Under the pieces are notes generated by a model. That model saw only the letters and a list, made by a program, of their open reading frames with translations. It searched no databases and had not been told where the DNA came from. A DNA stretch of 64,000 nt, from assembly GCA_047639315.1 (NCBI GenBank), contig JBLINQ010000002.1, positions 1-64,000 of the forward strand. The letters run 5' to 3'. The translations under genes and the position numbers were made by a program. Positions 44,726-53,419 of this stretch are shown piece by piece. The DNA is from S139-23 sp047639315 (GTDB taxonomy: Bacteria > Planctomycetota > GCA-002687715 > DRQF01). Numbering within the stretch: position 1 is the first letter of the stretch; each line of letters opens with the position of its first letter.

Positions 44726-47017
44726 TTAGTTTTCTTGAGCCGAATTCGTTTCTTGGAGGATCACCGGTGAAATGGCAATCTCTTCGATCCGGAAATTCGA
44801 CGAACCTGATGGCAAGATGACTTCAATCTCTGCGCCCAAGGATTGTCCAAGTAGTCCGCGCCCGAGTGGTGCCATGTAGGAGATGATGTGTTTGTCCATA
44901 TCAGCATCCCATGGGCCAAGAAGGGTGTAGGACTCGGTGATTGCCTTGTCGAGGTTCGTAATGCGAACTTCGCAGCCAATCGCAACCGTTTCATTGTTGA
45001 CGCTGTCGGCATCAATGATACGGGCCTTGTCCAAGGAGTTTTTCATCTCTTCGGCGCGAGCAGTCAAAGCAGATTGCTTTTCAAGTGCAGCGGTCCATTC
45101 GGCATTTTCTGACAAGTCACCGAAGGAAGCAGCACGGGTGATTTCCGTAGCGTTCTTCGGAATCTCGTCGTTGACAACGATGTTGTATTCATCTTCGTAG
45201 CGGAGGTAGCCCGCATTAGTAACGTAGATGATATTCTCGTCGATAGCGCCGATGGTGTCGAGTTTGCGTTCTTCTGCTTCGGCACGACGTTTCGCGACTT
45301 CTGGGCGGGCTCTCAAGAGAGTCGCGACCAAGATGTCTTTCACGTCATCAGGAAGGCTTCGGCTACCGCGGATGATGTTATAGAAACCACTCGCTTCATT
45401 GATGGTTCCTTCATCCAAGGTGTCGCGGAGGAGTTGCGACTTCTTGGCGACCAAGAGCTTCTCAATGTCTTTGCATTCTTTGCGGTAAGGCTCTTTGCGT
45501 GGATCTTTGTCGTCGCAAAGGAGGAACTTGCTCATGCAATGTGAATGCAAGAGGATCGTCTTCTCCAAAAGGGACGTCAAAGAAGGCAATGGCAGTTCTT
45601 TGTGGATCTTCTTCTTCAAGCGGAGCTTGACGTACCACACGAAGCTGCCGCGAAGATCACGGAACTTGGTGGCGAAGTCTTCGATGGCACGAGCTGTGCG
45701 ATCGTAGGCCTTAACCGCCAAGAGCTCCTTCGAGCAGTATTCGCAAATGTCAGCCTCGCCCAAGTAAAGAGCGCGTTCGAATGACTCTTGCCAATCTTCT
45801 TTGAAGTTGTCTTTGATGCGAGCCAACACTTCCTTGCGGTCAGCGTTGATTGGCACAGTGGCCAAGTTGTCGAGGAAGCTGAAAGGGTCGGCCAAGATGT
45901 TGTCGAGAAGGAGGTCGTCTGGGATCTCGTAGTTATCTTCCATGGCAGCGATTTTCTCAAGCATGAGAGCAAGGCTGATCGCAGCGCCAGGATATTCGTC
46001 TCGTTCTTCAGCCGCACTCTTTGCCAGAACTCCCGCAGCAACCATCAAGGCTGGGCGAGTTTCTGGATGTTCTGTTAGCTCAATGAAGAGTTCGCGGACG
46101 TACTTGATTTTGCGCGGGAGGGTGCGAAGACCGCGAAGGTTGATCAAAGTTTGATCTTCGAAATTTTGCTCGGCGATCGTGACTTCAACAGTCGGGTTGT
46201 TGCCGGTTGTCATCTTGACGTTGGAATCACGCTTGGCCTTGGTCCGAGTCTTTGCCCACCATTTCGACCAGTCCTTCGTCGGGATGACCCCTTCGGTCAG
46301 CCGTTCGCGAAGATCGCGAACAGTTGTTTTTCTTTCGCGGCTGGTGACGACGCATTTCACCAAGGAGACAGGGTCTTCCTTGGCCATCGTCTGGAGGTCT
46401 TCAATGCGATCGAACTTCATCGCCTTGTAGCTACTCCGTTCGAGATGCTTGGTAATGCTGCGTGCCATGTCGAGCCCGAGCTCGTGGCCCTTCAGCTCAA
46501 AGAAGTCGATGGTGACGGTGCCTTCGAGCGTATCGACTGAAGCGACGGTTCCGACACCCCATCCGGCTGGATGCTCGACGTAGGAGCCTGGCTTGAAGCG
46601 CAAGTAGCTCTCGAGCTTCTCTGCGCAATCGGCGACCTGAATATCTTCAAGGATGCCAGAATGCTCGATCAACGTCTCGAGGCCCTCATTGTCGGCGTAC
46701 TTGCGACGGAGAACTTTCAGGAAGTTATCTCGGAGGTTACGATCTCTCGGCGCGACGGTCGACAGATGATGAAGGCATTGAAGACCCTCATCGTCTTTCT
46801 CGGCGTCATCCAAGTAGCAGGGCAGCAACATATTGATGTACGTCGCTGCTTTGCCCAAGTGGCCCTGGGTTTCCAAGGCGTAGATGCCCTCAAGAAGACC
46901 CTCAACGTCAGAAGAATCATTGGCGATAGCTTCCGCCCAGGCATTCTCAAATGGCTTGAGATCGTGTTTCTGAGCGAGGTCAACAAGGCGCTTGACGGTC
47001 TGTGATTTGGCTGGCAT
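44726..47017 (-). CDS. greA: Long GreA-domain transcription elongation factor
   Basis: 763 residues. The last about 160 residues match GreA/GreB: a coiled-coil part with ATEITRAASFGDLSENAEWTAALEKQSALTARAEEM (the acidic tip DLSENAE is the family signature) and a C-terminal FKBP-like domain ending in the G-R-G-LLGQSLGAEIEV segment. GreA makes stalled RNA polymerase cleave its transcript. Before it lies a 600-residue region: helical repeats at the N-terminus, then about residues 140-200 (PGSYVEHPAGWGVGTVASVD) which resembles a CarD/Tudor-like RNA polymerase-binding domain. Chlamydia encodes a similar long GreA fusion. The ATG at 47017 is preceded by GAAAGGAC-type bases. Unusually long for a bacterial GreA (about 158 residues). 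Confidence 0.85.
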   Translation of the reverse strand: MPAKSQTVKRLVDLAQKHDLKPFENAWAEAIANDSSDVEGLLEGIYALETQGHLGKAATYINMLLPCYLDDAEKDDEGLQCLHHLSTVAPRDRNLRDNFLKVLRRKYADNEGLETLIEHSGILEDIQVADCAEKLESYLRFKPGSYVEHPAGWGVGTVASVDTLEGTVTIDFFELKGHELGLDMARSITKHLERSSYKAMKFDRIEDLQTMAKEDPVSLVKCVVTSRERKTTVRDLRERLTEGVIPTKDWSKWWAKTRTKAKRDSNVKMTTGNNPTVEVTIAEQNFEDQTLINLRGLRTLPRKIKYVRELFIELTEHPETRPALMVAAGVLAKSAAEERDEYPGAAISLALMLEKIAAMEDNYEIPDDLLLDNILADPFSFLDNLATVPINADRKEVLARIKDNFKEDWQESFERALYLGEADICEYCSKELLAVKAYDRTARAIEDFATKFRDLRGSFVWYVKLRLKKKIHKELPLPSLTSLLEKTILLHSHCMSKFLLCDDKDPRKEPYRKECKDIEKLLVAKKSQLLRDTLDEGTINEASGFYNIIRGSRSLPDDVKDILVATLLRARPEVAKRRAEAEERKLDTIGAIDENIIYVTNAGYLRYEDEYNIVVNDEIPKNATEITRAASFGDLSENAEWTAALEKQSALTARAEEMKNSLDKARIIDADSVNNETVAIGCEVRITNLDKAITESYTLLGPWDADMDKHIISYMAPLGRGLLGQSLGAEIEVILPSGSSNFRIEEIAISPVILQETNSAQEN

Positions 47018-47067
47018 AGCTGGAATTCCGTCCTTTCAAGGACTCTCAAACGTGAAGCGTTATACTA

Positions 47068-48246
47068 TTAAACTGGACTCTCGATTCCACGGCTGGAGTC
47101 GAGAGGTCTTTGGTAAAGGCGATGAGTCTTGTGGGCAGTTCCACCGAGTTTCTCAATTGTGTTGATCATGACGGTGTTTGTTTCGAGCACCCATCCAAGC
47201 TCACTCCATTTCTTGCCTAAGTCCCGCGCTGCACGAAAACTCTCATAGTAGAGCACGGAGTCAAGCCCACGGCGCTGCATGTCGCGACGAATTCCCATCG
47301 CCAAAAGGCGGATATCTGGGATCTTCTTCATACCGAAAAGCAGCTTAAACAGTCCGAAGGGAAACAACTTGCCTTTGAGGTTCTGCGTGATGTAATAGAT
47401 GTCCGGGAGCACAAGACTGAAGCCTACAGGATGTCCGTCAACTTCGACGAAATTAGCCAACTTAGCTTCGACTATCGGCTTCATTTCTTTGGCCATGTGG
47501 TCAATTTCCGCATTGGTCAAGCCCACGTGACCCCAATTCTCCATCCAAGCGTCTTCGTAGATGTCTTTGAAGCGCTTGACCTCGTCGGGGAATTTCTTCA
47601 TGTCAAACGGGCGAACACTGAGATTCTCACGTTTCTTGATGCGCTCGATGATCCGCTCCATGCGTTCTGCGCCAAATTCCATGACGGGTAGGCTGAAGGA
47701 AATGAGGTCCATCACCTTTTCCAAGCCATAACCCGTTATCAGATCTTCGTACCACGGCGGATTCCAGGCCGTGAGCACTGTCTGGCGCCAATCGAATCCC
47801 TTGACCAAGATTCCAACTTCATCATTCATGCTGAAGCTGACTGGGCCGCGCATTTGGTCTAGGCCCCGGTCGCTTAACCATTGAGCGGCTCGATCGAGGA
47901 GTGCCTTAGCGATCTCGGGGTTGTTCTCTGATTCAAACCACCCAAAGAAGCCAACGCCATCCTTATGGATCTCGTTGTGGCGTCGATTTTCGATCGCAGC
48001 AATGCGACCGACGCAGCGATCTCCATCCAAGGCGATGAAATATTCCGCCTCAGCGTGCTTGAAGAAGGGGTTCTTCTGCTTGTCCAAGCGCGCTTTGACG
48101 TCGAACAAAAGGGGGGGTACGAAGTGTTTCTCGGCAGAATGGAGGCGATATGGAAGGTCGATGAACTGCCTAAGATGTTTCTTGCAGGCAATGACTTTGA
48201 CTTCGTATTTCAAAACCGTGGCGCCCCCAAATCGGAGCGCCAGCAT
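47068..48246 (-). CDS. GNAT-fold N-acyltransferase, candidate ceramide synthase
   Basis: 392 residues. The pattern of an N-terminal FIDLPYRLHSAEKHFVPPLL, the central GPVSFSMNDEVGILVKGFD and the C-terminal LLAMGIRRDMQRRGLDSVLYYESFRAARDLGKKWSELGWVLETN resembles the YghO-like GNAT acyltransferases. Bacterial ceramide synthase of Caulobacter, which N-acylates a sphingoid base, belongs to a GNAT-type family. Directly upstream (13 bases) is a serine palmitoyltransferase-like gene, which supports that role. I use the ATG at 48246; a TTG at 48213 is an alternative. Function is inferred from neighbours and not proven. Confidence 0.6.
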   Translation of the reverse strand: MLALRFGGATVLKYEVKVIACKKHLRQFIDLPYRLHSAEKHFVPPLLFDVKARLDKQKNPFFKHAEAEYFIALDGDRCVGRIAAIENRRHNEIHKDGVGFFGWFESENNPEIAKALLDRAAQWLSDRGLDQMRGPVSFSMNDEVGILVKGFDWRQTVLTAWNPPWYEDLITGYGLEKVMDLISFSLPVMEFGAERMERIIERIKKRENLSVRPFDMKKFPDEVKRFKDIYEDAWMENWGHVGLTNAEIDHMAKEMKPIVEAKLANFVEVDGHPVGFSLVLPDIYYITQNLKGKLFPFGLFKLLFGMKKIPDIRLLAMGIRRDMQRRGLDSVLYYESFRAARDLGKKWSELGWVLETNTVMINTIEKLGGTAHKTHRLYQRPLDSSRGIESPV

Positions 48247-48259
48247 TCATCGTCTTTGA

Positions 48260-49453
48260 TCACTGGTCTGCTGCGACATTCGCATGGGACGCGAGTTTTG
48301 CAAACACGCCCAATGTGAAGTCCAGGTCTTCCTGTGTATGAGTAGCCATGTAGCTGGTCCGTACTAATCCGACGAATGCCGCTGGGGGCACCACAGGATT
48401 GACGAACAGGCCTTCTTCAAAAATTCGTTTTGCGAACTTAAACGTATCGATTTCCTCGCCGACGCGGATCGGGATGATCGGCGTCTGAGAGCCCATCGTG
48501 TCGAAGCCGAGAGCATCCAAGCCCTTCTTCATCTTGCTGACGTTATGTCGCAAGCGTGTCAGATGCTCTGGTTCGCTCTCGAGGATGTTTAGTGCGGTCA
48601 AAGCAGATGCCACGTTAGGTGGCGATATACTTGCTGAGAACATCAATGAGCGAGCCATGTGCTTGATGAAGTGAATCACTTCGTCACTGGCCGCGACGAA
48701 CCCACCAAGGGATGCTAAAGACTTCGAGAAAGTACCGGTGACAATGTCAACGCCACTATCCGGGCCGATCATGCCAAAGTGCTCGGTTGTACCACGACCG
48801 CGTTCGCCGAGGACACCAACACTGTGGGCGTCATCAACCATCACTCGGGCGCCATACTTGCGGGCTATAGCAACGATTTCAGGCAGCTTGGTGATGCCGC
48901 CCAACATCGAGAAGACACCGTCGACGACGATGAGCTTGCCAGCATCAGGCTTTGCAGTCTTGAGTTTGTTTTCGAGGTCTTCTAGGTCGCCATGACGGAA
49001 GCGTTTCACGTCGGCGTAGCTGAGGCGACAGGCATCAATAATGGAAGCGTGATTGTCTTTATCGCAATAGACGATGTCGCCTTTACCTGCGATTGAGGCA
49101 ATGACACCCAAATTGACCTGGAAGCCAGTGGAAAAAGTGACAGCTGCAGGATAGCGCAAGAAATTGGCCAGGCGTTCTTCTAATTCCTCATGCAACGAAA
49201 GCGTACCGTTTAGGAAACGAGAGCCCGTGCACGATGAACCGAATTGGTCCAGAGCATTCTTGGCTGCAGCCAGTACCCGAGGGTCATGAGTTAGGCCCAA
49301 ATAGTTATTGGAACCAATCATCACCAATTCACGACCATCGATCGTGACTCGAGAGCTAGTAGAGCTACTTGTTGGTCGGAAATACGGATACAGATCGGCC
49401 TGAATAAGCCGTTCTGCACGATCGAACCGACGACACTTGTCAAAAAGATCCAA
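48260..49453 (-). CDS. spt: Serine palmitoyltransferase-like alpha-oxoamine synthase
   Basis: 397 residues, a PLP enzyme of the AOS family (with KBL, BioF, HemA). The PLP lysine is in TGTFSKSLASLGGF (about residue 243); the aldimine-stacking His lies in YCDKDNHASIID, and the cofactor Asp is in VMVDDAHSVGVLG. The N-terminal PYFRPTSSS..RVTIDGRELVMIGSNNYLGL and GSSCTGSRFLNGTLSLHEELE are closer to serine palmitoyltransferase than to KBL or BioF, which would make 3-ketosphinganine from serine and an acyl thioester. The start is TTG at 49453, with AAGG seven bases before; no nearby ATG. Forms a transcript with the GNAT gene and diverges from the SDR gene. Confidence 0.75.
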   Translation of the reverse strand: MDLFDKCRRFDRAERLIQADLYPYFRPTSSSTSSRVTIDGRELVMIGSNNYLGLTHDPRVLAAAKNALDQFGSSCTGSRFLNGTLSLHEELEERLANFLRYPAAVTFSTGFQVNLGVIASIAGKGDIVYCDKDNHASIIDACRLSYADVKRFRHGDLEDLENKLKTAKPDAGKLIVVDGVFSMLGGITKLPEIVAIARKYGARVMVDDAHSVGVLGERGRGTTEHFGMIGPDSGVDIVTGTFSKSLASLGGFVAASDEVIHFIKHMARSLMFSASISPPNVASALTALNILESEPEHLTRLRHNVSKMKKGLDALGFDTMGSQTPIIPIRVGEEIDTFKFAKRIFEEGLFVNPVVPPAAFVGLVRTSYMATHTQEDLDFTLGVFAKLASHANVAADQ

Positions 49454-49621
49454 ATCAGTACCTTCCCACTGAGGATCCAGTATACGTCGTCGGGAGCGCG
49501 ACGCTCAACGGGACTATAGTCCCACGGCGGACTTTATGTCAAATTCCCCGAACCACTTCAATTTCATCCGTAAGAGTTTGAAGGGACCTATTTTGCGTGA
49601 CTTAATGAGATGCCCTAAGGA
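49454..49621. promoter_or_regulatory. Divergent promoter region of the putative sphingolipid genes
   Basis: 168 bases between the SPT-like gene (minus) and the SDR gene (plus). No clear palindrome or -35/-10 pair. AAGGA directly abuts the SDR ATG. Confidence 0.4.
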
Positions 49622-50644
49622 ATGTCCCTGCAACCCTTAACAGATAACTACGCAAATCAGACAATCGCTGTAACAGGTGGTTCCGGGTTCATCGGTGCTC
49701 GACTTTTGCGGCAATTGGCGCAAAGTCAGCCAAAAGAGCTTCGGGTTCTGGTCCGAAAAAGCTCCTCTTTAGACCTGATTAACGACCTGGAAACCGATGT
49801 TCGAATCGCTCCTCTTGAGGACGAAAAGGCCTTGGATTCGGCCTTAGAGGGCGTTGACTACGTTTTTCACCTCGCTGGCCTCACTCGCGCCAAGACCCGA
49901 GAGGCCCTATTTCGGGTCAATGCCGAGGGAACCGCGAACTTGGCAGCTTCGGTCAAGCGGGTTTCTCCTTCGGTTCGGCGCGTCGTCTTGGTTGGAAGCC
50001 AAGCTGCAATGGGCCCTAACCCACAGGAATGCCAAGAAGTTAGGGAAGATGATCAGCCTCGCCCGGTTACCTGGTATGGCGAATCAAAACTGGCTGCGGA
50101 GAAGGAGTTCAAGAGGAACCTCGGGGAACTTCCTTGGTCCATTGTCCGTCCGCCAGGCGTATATGGCCCCGGTGAAAAAGACTTTCTTAGCATGTTTCGT
50201 ATGATCAAGAACCGATTTTCGCCGGTGATTGGCTTTAAGCCCAAGTCTTACTCCTTGGTCTTCTCGGATGACCTCGTTGACTCGATTTTGGCTGTCGCAA
50301 CAAGTGAGAGTGCGGTCCAGCGGACGTACTTTGCGGCCGATCCGGCTGTCTACACCACCAACGATCTCTTGACGGCCATCGAAGGGGCCTTGTCCCGGCG
50401 GGCCTGGAAACCGCCGCTTCCTGAGTTCCTCGTTTATGGGTTAGCTGGATTCAACAGCCTCATCTCCCCCCTCATGTCACGACCGCCCCTCCTCAATTTA
50501 CAGAAAGTGAAGGAGCTCCTGCCTGATCGTTGGGTGGTCTCAACAGATCGGCTGCGAGATGAAGTCGGCTTCGTCTGCCCGACTCCGCTCGACGAAGGGA
50601 TCGCGGCGACCGCCCAGTGGTATCGAGAAAAAGGATGGCTTTGA
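49622..50644 (+). CDS. NAD(P)-dependent epimerase/dehydratase (extended SDR)
   Basis: 340 residues. Rossmann motif GGSGFIGARLL near residue 19, active-site pair in WYGESKLAAEKEF (YxxxK, about residue 160) and GVYGPGEKDFLSMF after it. The family is broad: sugar epimerases, 3-beta-hydroxysteroid-type and ceramide reductases. In Caulobacter the ceramide reductase CerR belongs to this family and lies near spt, so here a reduction of the 3-keto group is a fitting hypothesis. Divergent from the SPT-like gene. The following GT2 gene starts 35 bases after its stop. Confidence 0.7.
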   Translation: MSLQPLTDNYANQTIAVTGGSGFIGARLLRQLAQSQPKELRVLVRKSSSLDLINDLETDVRIAPLEDEKALDSALEGVDYVFHLAGLTRAKTREALFRVNAEGTANLAASVKRVSPSVRRVVLVGSQAAMGPNPQECQEVREDDQPRPVTWYGESKLAAEKEFKRNLGELPWSIVRPPGVYGPGEKDFLSMFRMIKNRFSPVIGFKPKSYSLVFSDDLVDSILAVATSESAVQRTYFAADPAVYTTNDLLTAIEGALSRRAWKPPLPEFLVYGLAGFNSLISPLMSRPPLLNLQKVKELLPDRWVVSTDRLRDEVGFVCPTPLDEGIAATAQWYREKGWL

Positions 50645-50678
50645 GTTCAGGGGTTCGTCCTGGTGGTATTCTAATCCT

Positions 50679-51662
50679 ATGACCCACGGAGCCCTGACCA
50701 TTTCCGCCTGTATCGTTTTGCACAATGAGGCTGGCGATTTGCCCGCATTGCGTGAAAGCCTTGGGCTTCAATCCTGCCCGATTGATCAAGTCATCTTTTG
50801 TCTTAACGGTGACAACGACGCCGTCAAGGAAGTGACCCAAGAGCTATTCCCCGGTGCCACGATCATTGATCAAGAGCAAAACCTTGGGTTCGCGGGCGGT
50901 ATCAACGCTTGTTTGGCCGCGACTGACAGCACTTACGTCCTTCTGCTCAATGCGGACGTTGTTCTAAACGCGGACTACGTACAGTGCTGTCTGGATGTCT
51001 TCGATGCCGAGGAGCAAGTTGGTGGGGTCGGCGGTATTTTGCTGCGGTCCAAGGATGGCGAAGACTGCATCGACACGGCTGGGTTCGTGATGCAACCATG
51101 GCTGCGCATCGTTGATCGCGCGGCGGGATCCATTGACCTGGCTCAGTTTCATGAACGGGAAGCCGTGATTGGGGTCTGTGCCGCCGCCGCCGTTTTCTCT
51201 CGCGCCGCTCTTGATCAAGTTGCCGAAGCTGGGGCCGTGATGGATGAAGACTTCTGGATGTACAAAGAAGATCAGGATCTTTGCCTCCGGATCAAGGAAG
51301 CCGGGTGGCAAGTCTTCTTTGAACCAGCTGCCAAAGGTCGTCATCATCGCGGATGGGCCCCAGAACGTCGATTTGACGTGCCAATCGAAATCCGACGCCA
51401 TTCTCTGAAGAATCGCTATCTCCTTCTGACCAAGCATTGGCGCTTTGGCTCGCATTCTTGGAACCTGCCCATTCTCTTCCTATTCGAGATTCTGCTTTTT
51501 GTAGGTCTTTGCCTACGAGACCCGAAGGTTCTCATCGGCTATGCTCGGGCTTTAGCCCTCCTGCCGAAAATGCTCGCCAAAAGAAAGAAGTTAATACGTC
51601 GGTTTTCTCGTACAAAGAAGGACGGAATCACCAAGCGCTTGGCAACATTCCTGGTCGTGTAA
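50679..51662 (+). CDS. Family 2 glycosyltransferase
   Basis: 327 residues. GT-A fold: nucleotide-binding segment ACIVLHNEAGDLPAL, QNLGFAGGINACLAAT near residue 75, the DxD-like site LLLNADVVL, and the acceptor-side EDQDLCLRIKEAGW near residue 210. The C-terminus has one or two hydrophobic segments (LFLFEILLFVGLCL, then basic residues), so it is probably membrane-associated, as in rhamnosyltransferase-like GT2. The ATG at 50679 fits homolog starts better than one 40 codons upstream inside the SDR gene. It is followed after nine bases by a second GT2 gene. Confidence 0.82.
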   Translation: MTHGALTISACIVLHNEAGDLPALRESLGLQSCPIDQVIFCLNGDNDAVKEVTQELFPGATIIDQEQNLGFAGGINACLAATDSTYVLLLNADVVLNADYVQCCLDVFDAEEQVGGVGGILLRSKDGEDCIDTAGFVMQPWLRIVDRAAGSIDLAQFHEREAVIGVCAAAAVFSRAALDQVAEAGAVMDEDFWMYKEDQDLCLRIKEAGWQVFFEPAAKGRHHRGWAPERRFDVPIEIRRHSLKNRYLLLTKHWRFGSHSWNLPILFLFEILLFVGLCLRDPKVLIGYARALALLPKMLAKRKKLIRRFSRTKKDGITKRLATFLVV

Positions 51663-51671
51663 TACGGAATC

Positions 51672-52541
51672 ATGCAACTTTCCATCGTCATAACTAGCTT
51701 CAACACCCGCCCCTTGCTGCATGACTGCCTCCAGTCGATTCAGGAGTCAGAAGGCGGCGTCGAGTTTGAGGTTTTTGTTGTCGACAACGGCTCGACCGAT
51801 GGATCACCAGGAATGGTGAAGACGGAATTCCCCCAAGTACAGCTGTTTGAAAACAAGACCAACCGAGGGTTCGCCAAGGCCAACAATCAAGCATTGCGGC
51901 AAACCCAGGGCGACTATGTTCTACTACTGAACCCCGATACCCAACTCAGGTCCCAGACCCTCAGCGAGATGATTGAGGTCATGGACGAAAAGCCAGAGGT
52001 GGGATTGGCCGGAATTAAGCTCGTCCGCCAGGATGGTCAGATGGATCGGGCCTGCCGACGTGGGTTTCCAACCCCATGGAACTCATTGTGGCGGTTCTTG
52101 CTGTTAGACCGTCTGTTTCCGAAAAGCCGCTTCTTCGGCGGTTACAACCTCTCATTCATGGATCCTGATGGCGAGTACGAGGTTGACGCTATCGTCGGGG
52201 CATTCATGTTTTTCCGTCGGGAAACTCTAGAGGAAGTCGGAGTCTTGGACGAGAACTTCTTCATGTTCGGTGAAGACTTGGATTGGTGCTACCGGGTGAG
52301 CCGAAGCGAGTGGAAGATCCTTTACGTGGGTTCCAAAGAGGTGCTTCACATCAAGGGCGCATCGACCCGACAAAACCCGCAGTTGATGAATTCACACTTT
52401 CACCGGGCCATGCTCATCTTCCACAAGAAGCATTTGGAGCATCACTACCCATTCTTCATCAATTGGCTTGTATCCATCGGAATCGGCCTTCGCTGGGTCT
52501 GCAAAGCTGTCCTCTTGCGCTTTCGTCGCCGTCACGCCTAA
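51672..52541 (+). CDS. Family 2 glycosyltransferase
   Basis: 289 residues, a second GT2 enzyme related to the first. SIVITSFNTRPLLHDCLQS begins it, with VDNGSTDGSP near residue 37, NRGFAKANNQALRQTQGDYVLLLNPDTQL (the DxD-like NPDT), and EDLDWCYRV near residue 210 as the acceptor-site motif. A hydrophobic segment lies near the C-terminus. It may add a sugar to a lipid head group or to a polymer; the preceding sphingolipid-like genes make a glycolipid product plausible but unproven. Stop codon at 52539. Confidence 0.82.
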   Translation: MQLSIVITSFNTRPLLHDCLQSIQESEGGVEFEVFVVDNGSTDGSPGMVKTEFPQVQLFENKTNRGFAKANNQALRQTQGDYVLLLNPDTQLRSQTLSEMIEVMDEKPEVGLAGIKLVRQDGQMDRACRRGFPTPWNSLWRFLLLDRLFPKSRFFGGYNLSFMDPDGEYEVDAIVGAFMFFRRETLEEVGVLDENFFMFGEDLDWCYRVSRSEWKILYVGSKEVLHIKGASTRQNPQLMNSHFHRAMLIFHKKHLEHHYPFFINWLVSIGIGLRWVCKAVLLRFRRRHA

Positions 52542-52630
52542 AAGACTTCCTTTGTTGCTAACGAAAGCACTTCACCAAAAGACCCTCGAACGGGTATACT
52601 TCCTTGGCGAACGAAAGCATGAGGAATGAA

Positions 52631-53404
52631 ATGTCCGAACCGATTATCCGAATTCAGGGTCTGACCGACGTCGGCAAGAAGCGAGATCACAATGAAGATC
52701 GTTTCTATGTCTCAGAGATCCATAACTATGCGGTTTTAGCTGATGGTATGGGAGGGCGCCATTTCGGTGAAGTCGCTGCTCAGATGAGCGTTGATAGTAT
52801 CCGGGATCGGTTTGAGAGTTATTTCCCTGAGTCAATCAGCAGCCTCCGAACAGCAGATCAGGCCCATTGCTCTGACATGGTGACCTGTCTCCTAGACGAT
52901 TGGATTCGTGACGCGAATTTTGAGGTCTGGAATCGCGGTCAGAAAGAAGAGAAGTATCGAGAGATGGGCACGACGCTGGTTATGGTCTACACCTTACCCA
53001 GCATGGCTATCGTCGCTCATATTGGTGATAGCCGAGGTTATCACATTGATGCGGACGGTAAGATGAAGCTGGTCACCAATGACCATTCATTCGTCAATAG
53101 TCAGGTGGCGACCGGCGCCATGACGATTGAAGAGGCGGAAGCCAGCAACCAAAAGAACATCATCACTCGCGCGATCGGAACTCACCGGCAGGTGAAACCC
53201 GAATTCAAAGCGATTCGCATGCATGCCGGAGAACGACTCCTGCTTTGCTCGGACGGCCTATCCGACATGGTGGGTGCCGAAGCGATCGGCGAAATTGCCG
53301 CTCGGAGCGAAAAGGGCAAGCACATCTTGGAGGCCTTGGTAGAAGAGGCCAACCACAATGGTGGCCGTGATAACATCACCGTCGTCCTTGTTGAGTACCT
53401 CTAA
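52631..53404 (+). CDS. PP2C-family serine/threonine phosphatase
   Basis: 257 residues. The metal-binding and catalytic motifs are in order: RDHNEDRFYV (about residue 20), LADGMGG (about 38), GTTLVMVY, AHIGDSRGY (about 140), LCSDGLSDMV (about 205) and GGRDNITVVLV near the end. It dephosphorylates Ser/Thr, usually paired with Hanks-type kinases; no kinase is in this window. The ATG at 52631 has GAGGAA upstream; ATG 52619 and TTG 52604 are possible. Convergent with the amidohydrolase gene. Confidence 0.9.
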   Translation: MSEPIIRIQGLTDVGKKRDHNEDRFYVSEIHNYAVLADGMGGRHFGEVAAQMSVDSIRDRFESYFPESISSLRTADQAHCSDMVTCLLDDWIRDANFEVWNRGQKEEKYREMGTTLVMVYTLPSMAIVAHIGDSRGYHIDADGKMKLVTNDHSFVNSQVATGAMTIEEAEASNQKNIITRAIGTHRQVKPEFKAIRMHAGERLLLCSDGLSDMVGAEAIGEIAARSEKGKHILEALVEEANHNGGRDNITVVLVEYL

Positions 53405-53419
53405 GACCTTGTTGTCTTC

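Noticed and set aside
53403..53418. Terminator between the PP2C and amidohydrolase genes
   Set aside because: The stem has only five pairs with no T-run; too weak to list.
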